DNA from: Planctomycetota bacterium
GTDB lineage: Bacteria; Planctomycetota; Brocadiia; SM23-32
Assembly (NCBI GenBank): GCA_030604585.1
Contig: JAUVVP010000056.1
Location: forward strand, 1 to 8,383
Length of the DNA stretch: 8,383 nucleotides
Direction: 5' to 3'
Shown: positions 1-6,035 of the stretch, piece by piece
Position numbering within the stretch: the first letter of the stretch is position 1
Layout: each line of letters begins with the position of its first letter
Notes under the pieces: model-generated
Databases searched by the model: none
Seen by the model: only the letters and a program-made list of their open reading frames with translations
What the model was told of the DNA's origin: nothing
Position numbers and translations under genes: made by a program

Positions 1-1920
1 CTCGTTCGTCCAGCCGGAGTGCCACTGGGCGTCGCTCTCGTGGAAGGCGCTCTTGCGGATCACGTTGCCGCTGGCCGCCCACTGGAACAGCGGGGCATGG
101 CGCAGCTTGAAGGTCTCCACATTCTCCATCAGGCAGTCCCAGCAGTGCTCCCAGCCCGCGTAGGCCGTCCCGCCGCCGCCCTTGAACCAGGCGTCGTCGA
201 ACGTGCAGTCACGGATCTCGCACCACTTGGCCATGTAGCCGTAGACGGGGAAGCGCCCGCACATCTTCACCGTCACCCCCTGCGCCCAGCAGTTCCAGGC
301 GTGGCTGAACATGACGCCGCTGATCCACAGATCCTCCGTCTGCTCCAGGTAGAGGTTCTCAATGCCACAGCCCTGGATCGGCACGATCTTCTGCACGTAG
401 GAGCCGTCTATGACGGGGAACTCGATGCGCAGCGGCTGGCTGATGGCAATGGTCTTGCCTTCGATCCCTTCGATGAACACTTCGTAGCGACGGTAGGCGC
501 CCCAGCGGCAGGCGTTCCTGGTGAGCTTCTTCCAACGGGGTGTGGCCGGGCCGTCAATGAGGACGTGGTCCCCGATGGCCAGTCCCTCTACGGTCTCCAG
601 TGCGAGTGTCAGGTCGCCACGCTTGCCGTCCTCGGCCAGCTTGATCTTCGGGCCGGCCCATCCGGGCCCTTCAAAGGTGATGGCCGCCCGCGTGCTGGGG
701 ACGGCGCGCGCGTCGTTGAAAGAGGAGTCGAGGATGACCGGCATCTCGCACGTGCGTTCGGAGCCGTCCCGGTACCGGGCGATGCCCTTTAGCGTGTGTG
801 GTCCGTCGGGGAGCCTGCCAACGATGTCGCTGCCCCTCGCGGCGACGGCGTACGTATTGCCGGAGTGGGCGCCGCGCTTCCAGTGTCTGACCTCAACGCC
901 GTCCACAGAGATCCTCATTTCCGTCAGTCCGGCAGGGCGGCAGTGCAGCTCGATGCGCGTGTTCTTGCCGATGCGGCTTCCCGGGGCCGGCGTGTAGAAG
1001 GCCACGCCGCTCTCGGGCAGGGCGTAGCGGAAGATCAGCCTGGTGCTGTCCCGGCCCTGCCCCCGGATCACCACGCTGTCGTGCCTGACTGTCACGGGCC
1101 GGTCGAGGTAGTAAGTACCCTCGCCCAACAGAATCGCGCCGCCCCCGTTCTCGCCCGCGGCCCGGCAGGCTCGGTCGAGGGCAGTCGAATCGTCGAGGTC
1201 GTCGCCGGCCTTGCCGCCGAAGTCCTCGATGCGCGCAAAGGGCGCCACCTGCGGGATGCCTCCCTGCACGCCGCACATTGTCCAGTTCGGATAGACAAGG
1301 CCGTCCGGCCCGACCACATCGGCCGGGGTAAGGCGGTGTGTTTCTTCAGGCCTGATCTTGTACTGGCCTTCCCAGGGCGGTCTCATGCCTTCCTCTCCCA
1401 GCGAGACGAACTCCAGGTCATCGAGGTACGCCTTGACCCTGGCCCCACTGTAACTGTGTATCCAGAGCTCGAGGTAGGTGGCGCCTTCGGTCGTGTAGAT
1501 GGTCAAGGAGAAAGGCTGCCAGCGCTTGCTGCTCCCGCCCAGACCCCGGTGGTAGGTGTCTCCGGGGAACAGCAGTTGGCCGTCCCTGTCCAGCACGCGC
1601 ACGTAGATGCCCAGTCCCGAGCCTGACACCGGATAGACCTTCCCTCGCAGCTCGAACGCGCCCGGGCCCTGAACCTGCACGCGCGTTGCCCTTGCGCTGG
1701 AGCCGAGCTTGGGGTGAGTGTCCTCGACTCTTAGCGAGTAGCTCCCGCTTGCCGCCTGCTCGCCCGAGAGCGTAGACATCCCTTCTTGCTCGCGTATGGT
1801 CCAGCCCGCCAGCCCGTCTTCGAATCCTCCGTTCCGCATGGGCAGCACGCGCTCCGTCCCGGCTGCTTCGGCCCGGCTCATGATAACGAGCAATCCAACG
1901 ATCCCGAAGAGGATGCGCAT
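1..1920 (-). CDS. Secreted pectate-lyase-fold (right-handed beta-helix) protein, C-terminus cut by window edge
   Basis: An open frame runs uninterrupted from an ATG at 1920 to the window edge (640 residues, no stop reached). Residues 1-20 look like a signal peptide: MRI, a hydrophobic run FGIVGLLVIM, then an A-E-A-A cleavage region. Residues about 28-175 resemble a jelly-roll carbohydrate-binding module, opening with N-G-G-F-E-D-G-L-x-G-W and closing with a YLDDLEF strand. Residues about 224-300 match the start of a Pectate_lyase_3-type helix: an F-G-x-x-x-G-D-D-x-D-D-S-T-A-L segment, then G-G-G-A-I-L-L-G-E-G-T-Y-Y-L. Residues about 320-400 look like an inserted Ig-like domain. The rest is Cys- and Trp-rich beta-helix. 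The family cleaves or binds acidic polysaccharides outside the cell; substrate and catalytic residues cannot be assigned. Start choice rests on GAGGTGG six bases upstream plus the signal peptide. It could also be a non-lyase beta-helix glycosidase. Confidence 0.88.
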   Translation of the reverse strand, partial: MRILFGIVGLLVIMSRAEAAGTERVLPMRNGGFEDGLAGWTIREQEGMSTLSGEQAASGSYSLRVEDTHPKLGSSARATRVQVQGPGAFELRGKVYPVSGSGLGIYVRVLDRDGQLLFPGDTYHRGLGGSSKRWQPFSLTIYTTEGATYLELWIHSYSGARVKAYLDDLEFVSLGEEGMRPPWEGQYKIRPEETHRLTPADVVGPDGLVYPNWTMCGVQGGIPQVAPFARIEDFGGKAGDDLDDSTALDRACRAAGENGGGAILLGEGTYYLDRPVTVRHDSVVIRGQGRDSTRLIFRYALPESGVAFYTPAPGSRIGKNTRIELHCRPAGLTEMRISVDGVEVRHWKRGAHSGNTYAVAARGSDIVGRLPDGPHTLKGIARYRDGSERTCEMPVILDSSFNDARAVPSTRAAITFEGPGWAGPKIKLAEDGKRGDLTLALETVEGLAIGDHVLIDGPATPRWKKLTRNACRWGAYRRYEVFIEGIEGKTIAISQPLRIEFPVIDGSYVQKIVPIQGCGIENLYLEQTEDLWISGVMFSHAWNCWAQGVTVKMCGRFPVYGYMAKWCEIRDCTFDDAWFKGGGGTAYAGWEHCWDCLMENVETFKLRHAPLFQWAASGNVIRKSAFHESDAQWHSGWTNE

Positions 1921-1926
1921 GCTATA

Positions 1927-1933
1927 CCACCTC
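1927..1933 (-). promoter_or_regulatory. Shine-Dalgarno site of the beta-helix gene
   Basis: On the minus strand the bases read GAGGTGG, followed by six bases (TATAGC) and the ATG at 1920. This is a near-ideal ribosome binding site. It fixes the start of the secreted protein just ahead of its hydrophobic signal peptide. Confidence 0.8.
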
Positions 1934-2031
1934 GTCAGAGAACGGGCGGCGTCGCCGCTCCGGCTCCGCCAGGAGCAGCCGGGGTCCAACCTGGGTCGGC
2001 GCCTGTCGGCCCCACAATGCTCCGTTGAAAA

Positions 2032-2063
2032 GGTCCGGTCCACGTGGAAACAGCGGTCGGACC
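2032..2063. repeat. Nested palindrome, possible operator
   Basis: A perfect 10-bp palindrome TCCACGTGGA (2039-2048) lies inside a second inverted repeat, GGTCCG at 2032-2037 and CGGACC at 2058-2063. It sits about 115-145 bp upstream of the beta-helix start codon. A two-fold symmetric site in a promoter region suits a dimeric regulator, but short palindromes also occur by chance in GC-rich DNA. Confidence 0.35.
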
Positions 2064-2370
2064 CCGTGGGCCACAGGGTCTGCCCCCTCTCTCTCGCTGT
2101 AGACCCGGGGGGACTGCGAACCAGCGACTCGTCTTAGTGCAGTACGCCTCAGGATCGGGCTCCACAAACTCACACAGAGGGCGGCGCGTGCGGTCCTTCC
2201 AGCGGCTTTCCCGTTCGTGCCGTCTCGTCCGTGGCCGTGCGCGAGCACAGGAGCGGAACGTCCTTACGGAACTCAAAGCACCGCTGGGTCCGTCTTAGCC
2301 AAGTGCGGGGCCAGGGCGACGACACGTCTGCGGCCTGGTCCAGGTCGGTTCCCCATGCTGCCAACTTCGG

Positions 2371-3288
2371 TCATGTGCGCCAACTGAGTTCGTGCTGCCA
2401 GCCCACTGCCTGCCGTAGCTTCGCAGCGGACATGAATGCCTGATGCCCCTCCATCCTGGAGCGAATCACCGGCAGCAGGTCCGGACGGAAGCGCTCAACC
2501 AGCTCCATGGACGGCTCCAGCGCGAGGGTCTCGTGCGAGTTGACGAAGAACACGTCATGGCGCGGCAGCGAACTGCCGTCCGCGAGCGCTGCGTTCATAA
2601 TCATCTGGTGAGCGCGCGCGGCGTCTTCGCTGGAGACCCACGTCCACATGCCGCTGACCCATTTCCTCGCGCGCCGGACCTTCTTGTGTAGCTTCACGCG
2701 GATGTCGGGCTCGCAGATCCAGGCCAGCCGCGTCACGTAGGTGGGGAGACCGAAGGCGCGCGTATAGGAGGCGGCGAGTTCCTCAATGGCAAGCTTCGTG
2801 AAACTGTAGGTGTCCTCAACGTCGGACGGGTGCCCCTCATCCACTGGCAGGTAATGGACGGGCCAGGGCTTATGGCTGATGCGGAAGAAGGCACCCGTTG
2901 CGCAGTTGCTGCCGGCCACTATTACGGCTTTCGCTCCTTCCTGGACGGCGGCTTGCAGGACGTAGTACGTGCCCAGCACGTTGGACTTCATCGTGGCGTC
3001 AAACGGTACAACCTTCCCTGTAGCGCCTTTCATCCCCGCCCATTTCCTCGCCGCCGGGTGGTCTGAGGGCCAGGACTGTGCGCCAAGGTGCTGAACCACC
3101 TCGACGCCTTCCATCGCCATGCGGACGTTCTCGAAGCTCTGCAAGTCGCCCCGGAGCCAGGTATGGTCACGTACGACCTCATCGCGGGGACGCGAGCGGC
3201 TGAACAGGACCAACTCGTGCCCCCCAGCAAGCTCCGATATCACGTAGGGGGCCAGGTGTCCGCTTGCGCCTGTCACGAGCAGTCTCAT
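2371..3288 (-). CDS. NAD(P)-dependent epimerase/dehydrogenase (extended SDR family)
   Basis: A 305-residue protein with a Rossmann fold. The N-terminal strand ends in T-G-A-S-G-H-L-A (residues 6-13), the glycine-rich nucleotide-binding loop of extended SDRs. The catalytic tyrosine and lysine are Y161-S-F-T-K165, and S127 in A-G-S-N is the likely catalytic serine. Members oxidise, epimerise or dehydrate sugars and sugar derivatives in the cytoplasm. Several segments (H-L-G near 67-69, the S-N-x-x-T-G stretch near 127-132, a closing G-W near 296-297) recall uronate dehydrogenases, which turn hexuronates into aldarolactones. Its place beside a sugar-acid dehydratase fits that role. The resemblance is from memory and the superfamily is broad, so substrate is inference. 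The gene follows the RraA-family gene by 70 bp. GGGGG nine bases before the ATG is a modest ribosome binding site. Confidence 0.88.
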   Translation of the reverse strand: MRLLVTGASGHLAPYVISELAGGHELVLFSRSRPRDEVVRDHTWLRGDLQSFENVRMAMEGVEVVQHLGAQSWPSDHPAARKWAGMKGATGKVVPFDATMKSNVLGTYYVLQAAVQEGAKAVIVAGSNCATGAFFRISHKPWPVHYLPVDEGHPSDVEDTYSFTKLAIEELAASYTRAFGLPTYVTRLAWICEPDIRVKLHKKVRRARKWVSGMWTWVSSEDAARAHQMIMNAALADGSSLPRHDVFFVNSHETLALEPSMELVERFRPDLLPVIRSRMEGHQAFMSAAKLRQAVGWQHELSWRT

Positions 3289-3358
3289 CCTCGACTACCC
3301 CCGCACTGAGAAACGTCGCCGGTGTCCGATCCCCCTGCCGTCAAAGCAAACGCTCGAC

Positions 3359-4135
3359 TCACAGAACCCCATACTTCCGGTAGACCTCGTCGATCGGCAT
3401 GCCATCGGCGAGGGCCTCACGCTGCTCGTTCTCTTTCTCGAAGGTGGCTTCGATGCGGAGCAGCACCTCATCCACCAGGTCCTTGGGAATCAACTGCACG
3501 CCGTCGTTGTCGCCGAAAATGAAGTCGCCCGGCATCACTCTCACGTAGTATGTCAGATGCCCCGGGAGGTGAATGGGCTTATCCACCTCGATGATCGTCC
3601 ACCCGCCGAACGCGTTCGGCGTTGTGCCAAACGAGAACATGGGGAAGTCGGGCATCTTGAGGACATACTGCGTGTCACGACAGTTGCCGGCGAGCAGCAT
3701 TCCCCTGCAGCCGTGGGCGTAGGCAAGCTGACAGCTCATCTCGCCGAAGTGAGCCGGCTGCACGTCCCCTCCGCAGTCGAAGCACAATATGACACCGTCC
3801 TGCGCCTCCGCGACAGCCCTCATCATGCGTTTCTGAGGATGGCCGCCTTCGGCTTGCCACTTCCGCTCCATCTCTTCGCGCGCGCCAGGCACGCCGTGTA
3901 GGTCCACTTGCGAGTGCAGCTTGATCGGCAGGGCCCGCCCGGCCAGTTGCATCCCCTGACGCAGAGCCTTGAAGCGCTGCGAGAAGACCGTGTCGTCAAC
4001 TCCCAGTCCGTGCAGCGCGTCGGACACCGAGCCGCCGTAGCCGGCCCGACGGAAGCGCTCGATCCGCTCGAGATCAGATATGTCGAGCCGGCGTACCTCC
4101 TCGGAGGACGCGCTCTTGCTCTGAGGATCACCCAT
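3359..4135 (-). CDS. RraA-family protein (HMG/CHA-type aldolase superfamily)
   Basis: A 258-residue protein of the RraA / 4-hydroxy-4-methyl-2-oxoglutarate aldolase family, often mislabelled as a menaquinone methyltransferase. Marks are S-V-S-D-A-L near residues 36-41, G-E at 131-132, N-C-R-D with R153 and D154, D-F-P-M-F near 163-167, and the late P-G-D-F-I-F-G-D-N-D-G-V (202-213). Aldolase members split 2-oxo-4-hydroxy acids to pyruvate using a divalent metal; E. coli RraA instead inhibits RNase E. It is much longer than RraA (about 160 residues), which favours an enzyme. Next to an acid-sugar dehydratase, a keto-deoxy sugar-acid aldolase role is plausible. I chose the ATG at 4135 over one nine codons upstream because a purine-rich run (4140-4152, GGAAGGAAGGAAG) lies four bases before it. 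The stop lies 70 bp before the SDR gene. Confidence 0.87.
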   Translation of the reverse strand: MGDPQSKSASSEEVRRLDISDLERIERFRRAGYGGSVSDALHGLGVDDTVFSQRFKALRQGMQLAGRALPIKLHSQVDLHGVPGAREEMERKWQAEGGHPQKRMMRAVAEAQDGVILCFDCGGDVQPAHFGEMSCQLAYAHGCRGMLLAGNCRDTQYVLKMPDFPMFSFGTTPNAFGGWTIIEVDKPIHLPGHLTYYVRVMPGDFIFGDNDGVQLIPKDLVDEVLLRIEATFEKENEQREALADGMPIDEVYRKYGVL

Positions 4136-4139
4136 GTGT

Positions 4140-4152
4140 CTTCCTTCCTTCC
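4140..4152 (-). promoter_or_regulatory. Shine-Dalgarno run that decides the RraA-family start
   Basis: The minus strand reads GGAAGGAAGGAAG, then ACAC and the ATG at 4135. The upstream in-frame ATG at 4162 has only pyrimidine-rich sequence before it. The shorter start is therefore preferred. Confidence 0.65.
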
Positions 4153-4180
4153 GTCCATGCAAAGGCGGGCGAGACAGAGG

Positions 4181-5353
4181 CTACTCGAAGAACGTGGCCC
4201 CCTCGCTCAAGTGCGCCCGTGCGACGTCCCCGTTCAACTCGAGGCCCAGGCCAGGTTCCTCAGGAAGCGTTATATAGCCCTCTCGAATCAACGGTCCATC
4301 GGCCATGACCAGGTCATTCCACCAGGGGACATCCAGGCAATGGAACTCCATGACCACGAAGTTGCGCATGCCGGCGCAGGTGTGGCAGGCCGCCATAGTG
4401 CCGACCGGGCTGGAGACATTGTGCGCGGCGATGGGAATGTAATAGAGGTCCGCTAGGTCGGCGATCTTCTTGGCCTCGAGCAGGCCCCCGACCTTCGGGA
4501 TGTCGGGGTGGACGATGTCCACCGCGTGCGTGGTGATCATCGTGCGGAGTCCGTGGCGTGTGTAGTGGTTCTCCCCTGAACAGATGGGCAGAGGTGAGTT
4601 GTCTGTGACGCGCTTCAGGGCCTCTATGTTGTCTGGGGGCGTCGGGTCTTCCAACCACTTCAGCCGGAGCGGCGCCAGTTCTCGGGCAAGCGAGATGGCG
4701 TCCCGCGGGCTGTAACTCCAGTGGCAGTCCAGCGCCAGGTCCACGTCTGGGCCGATGGCTTCCCGCACAGCGCCCGCCAGAGTCACCATCAGGTCCATCT
4801 CTTTGTTCGAGATGGGCTGCTGTTGAGCGCGCACCCAGCCGCGGCGCCGACCGGTCCCCACGTGCTCGTGGTCGGCGAACAGGTCGGGTCGGATGTTGTC
4901 GATGTCGAACTTGAGTGCTGCATATCCCTGGGCAACGACCCGCTCGGCAAGCTCCGCCCAAGCTTGCGGCACCGGCTCCGCGCCCTTCCCGCAGTCCGCG
5001 TACACCTGAATCCGCGAGCGGTAGCGGCCCCCGAGCAAGTTGTAGATCGGCGTGCCGAGCGCTCTGGCCTTCAGGTCCCACAGGGCCAGTTCCACCCCGC
5101 TGACCGCGGCGACCACCGTTCCGCCGGTCGAGCCCGCCCCGGACATCCCGCGGATCATCTTCTGGTAGAGCCAGTCAACGTTCTGCGGGTCTTCGCCAAC
5201 CAGCAGCGGCTTCAGCCGATGAACGACTGCTTCCACCCCGGCGCCCCAATAGCACTCGCCCAGTCCCGTCAGGCCCTCGTCCGAGTAGACCCTCACCAGG
5301 ATCCACTCGAAGTTCCCTCGGACCGAGGCCGTTCTGACATCGCTGATCTTCAC
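4181..5353 (-). CDS. Enolase-superfamily (mandelate racemase/muconate lactonizing group) sugar-acid dehydratase
   Basis: A 390-residue enzyme, usual length for the group. The N-terminal capping domain covers about 1-125, with the G-V-E-x-A-L-W-D-L-K segment near 87-96, and the modified TIM barrel follows. Metal ligands are D209 (in D-C-H-W), E235 (W-L-E-D-P-T-P) and E261 (S-G-E-N-H). H211 and the pair D284/H311 complete an acid-sugar dehydratase active site. Spacing matches, as I recall it, E. coli galactonate dehydratase (D183, H185, E209, E235, D258, H285). W-L-E-D-P-T-P and a long loop after K148-F-D150 also recall mannonate dehydratases, so substrate is open. The reaction would be Mg-dependent removal of water from an aldonic or aldaric acid to a 2-keto-3-deoxy acid. 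The frame opens further to an ATG at 5581, but that passes through the promoter, so the GTG at 5353 is preferred despite a weak ribosome binding site. First gene of the minus-strand operon. Confidence 0.9.
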   Translation of the reverse strand: MKISDVRTASVRGNFEWILVRVYSDEGLTGLGECYWGAGVEAVVHRLKPLLVGEDPQNVDWLYQKMIRGMSGAGSTGGTVVAAVSGVELALWDLKARALGTPIYNLLGGRYRSRIQVYADCGKGAEPVPQAWAELAERVVAQGYAALKFDIDNIRPDLFADHEHVGTGRRRGWVRAQQQPISNKEMDLMVTLAGAVREAIGPDVDLALDCHWSYSPRDAISLARELAPLRLKWLEDPTPPDNIEALKRVTDNSPLPICSGENHYTRHGLRTMITTHAVDIVHPDIPKVGGLLEAKKIADLADLYYIPIAAHNVSSPVGTMAACHTCAGMRNFVVMEFHCLDVPWWNDLVMADGPLIREGYITLPEEPGLGLELNGDVARAHLSEGATFFE

Positions 5354-5424
5354 GCCTGGATTCGTTTCGACTGTTGAGGGCGAGAAGTAGGGGCTCCACC
5401 CCACAGGAGGACAACGCGCGACAT
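5350..5424 (-). other. Possible 24-residue leader ORF overlapping the dehydratase start
   Basis: An ATG at 5424, about 22 bases after the predicted transcription start, opens a 24-codon frame (begins M-S-R-V-V-L-L-W). Its TGA overlaps the dehydratase GTG as GTGA. No good ribosome binding site precedes it, so translation is uncertain. If translated, it could couple ribosomes onto the weakly marked GTG start. Confidence 0.25.
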
Positions 5425-5452
5425 CCGCCAGGAGTTGGCCAACGGAGCGGGG

Positions 5453-5481
5453 ATTATAACTGGGCCGGGAGAAGGGGTCAA
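5453..5481 (-). promoter_or_regulatory. Sigma-70 promoter of the dehydratase operon
   Basis: The minus strand carries TTGACC (5476-5481), a 17-bp spacer and a perfect TATAAT (5453-5458). Transcription would begin near 5446, giving a leader of about 93 bases before the GTG at 5353. The position rules out most of the longer upstream reading frame as coding and indicates high basal strength unless repressed. Confidence 0.72.
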
Positions 5482-5731
5482 GGCACCCAGGTGTGCCGGT
5501 ACCGTCAAGTATCTGGTGTGAGAAGAGGGGAGGGGTGGAGGAGGCCGAGGCGCCGTAGCGTCTGAGGAGCCGGCCCTGCAACGCCGATGACGAATCTCCG
5601 GGCTGCTACTGCCGGCCAGACGCCGAACCGACGTATTCTTCGGCAGCCTGAGCGGCCTCAGAATGACATCGGCCCAGGGCGCCCGACAACTCGCTGAGAC
5701 TCAATACGATTGCTTGAACAGTCCGGTAGGC
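5482..5731. other. Spacer between the tRNA and the dehydratase promoter
   Basis: I see no gene here. Two small hairpins are possible: GCCGAA/TTCGGC at 5622-5627 and 5639-5644, and CTGAG/CTCAG at 5648-5652 and 5657-5661. Neither is followed by a T-tract in either direction, so neither is called a terminator, although they could help end or process the tRNA transcript. Confidence 0.5.
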
Positions 5732-5806
5732 TGGTGGGCCCAGCAGGATTCGAACCTGCAACCCACGGATTATGAGTCCGATGCTCTGCCGTTGAGCTAT
5801 GGGCCC
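5732..5806 (-). tRNA. tRNA with CAU anticodon (elongator Met or Ile2), CCA encoded
   Basis: The minus strand folds into a full cloverleaf: a 7-bp acceptor stem GGGCCCA/TGGGCCC, a D arm GCTC/GAGC with a short 7-base loop, an anticodon loop CTCATAA with CAU at 5772-5774, a 5-base variable region, and a T arm GCAGG/CCTGC with loop TTCGAAT. Discriminator A is at 5735 and CCA is encoded at 5732-5734. Pair 1-72 is G-C and the anticodon stem lacks the three G-C pairs of initiator tRNA, so this is not tRNA-fMet. The anticodon could read Met, or Ile AUA codons after lysidine modification. The GGGCCC acceptor end looks like many bacterial isoleucine tRNAs. The top of the anticodon stem has a U27-U43 mismatch. 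Confidence 0.96.
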
Positions 5807-5824
5807 CTCCTCTGCTCTCCACCG

Positions 5825-5853
5825 AATATATGCCCGCTGTGGCGAAAAGTCAA
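5825..5853 (-). promoter_or_regulatory. Sigma-70 promoter of the tRNA
   Basis: The minus strand has TTGACT (5848-5853), a 17-bp spacer and TATATT (5825-5830), only about 19 bp before the 5' end of the mature tRNA. Transcription would start near 5818, leaving a very short 5' leader for RNase P. Confidence 0.75.
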
Positions 5854-5898
5854 GCCGCGCATGCCCGGTGCACTCAGTAAGGGACCAGGGCGGGCGAT

Positions 5899-5927
5899 TT
5901 GAAAAAGAGCGGCCCTCCGCTTATAGT
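5899..5927 (+). promoter_or_regulatory. Sigma-70 promoter of the sulfatase-fold/esterase operon
   Basis: The plus strand has TTGAAA (5899-5904), a 17-bp spacer and TATAGT (5922-5927). The start would be near 5934, giving a leader of about 98 bases before the ATG at 6032. It points away from the tRNA promoter, with about 45 bp between the two -35 boxes. Confidence 0.65.
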
Positions 5928-5975
5928 CGGGGGCTGCCCGGCGATGAGCAACCTGAACGTGGGGAAGCCGCAGGC

Positions 5976-6035
5976 ATGGGTATTCGCCGTCACCCCCCAG
6001 GGATGACGGCCGGCGAAGAAGGGGAGGCGCCATGA
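5976..6035 (+). other. Possible 19-residue leader ORF overlapping the sulfatase-fold start
   Basis: Inside the predicted leader, GGGGAAG (5961-5967) and an 8-base gap precede an ATG at 5976. The 19-codon frame (begins M-G-I-R-R-H-P-P-G) ends in a TGA that overlaps the next ATG as ATGA. A 7-bp hairpin lies within it. Translational coupling is possible; chance is not excluded. Confidence 0.3.
5986..6010 (+). other. Hairpin in the sulfatase-fold mRNA leader
   Basis: GCCGTCA (5986-5992) pairs perfectly with TGACGGC (6004-6010). After one C-A mismatch, CCC pairs with GGG inside, leaving a 3-base loop. It lies 10 bases before the GGGGAGG ribosome binding site (6021-6027), with no T-tract after it, so it is a possible translation-level control element rather than a terminator. 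Confidence 0.4.

Larger units (their letters stand above)
1921..2370. other. 450-bp intergenic stretch, no recognisable gene
   Basis: This gap separates the end of the SDR gene from the secreted beta-helix gene, both on the minus strand. Open frames on both strands here (for example 1922-2276 minus and 2044-2298 plus) give Arg/Pro-rich translations I do not recognise and no convincing ribosome binding sites. It holds a nested palindrome at 2032-2063 and an inverted repeat GGGTCT/AGACCC at 2076-2081 and 2101-2106. I see no confident -35/-10 pair, tRNA, or hairpin with a T-tract. It probably contains the end of the upstream operon and the control region of the beta-helix gene. Confidence 0.6.

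Noticed and set aside
19..1626. Two long plus-strand open frames (19-792 and 796-1626)
   Set aside because: They are antisense to the beta-helix gene, which has a signal peptide, a good ribosome binding site and family motifs throughout.
1922..2364. Several 60-110 codon open frames in the 450-bp gap
   Set aside because: No convincing ribosome binding sites, no recognisable motifs, Arg/Pro-rich composition and mutual overlap on both strands.
4136..4162. Upstream ATG at 4162 for the RraA-family gene
   Set aside because: No ribosome binding site before it, while the ATG at 4135 has a purine-rich run at suitable distance.
4314..5377. Overlapping open frames on both strands inside the dehydratase gene
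   Set aside because: They are out of frame with a gene showing all metal ligands and catalytic residues; their translations are Arg/Pro/Gly-rich and featureless.
5622..5661. Two small hairpins downstream of the tRNA as a terminator
   Set aside because: Stems are only 5-6 bp and no T-tract follows in either direction.
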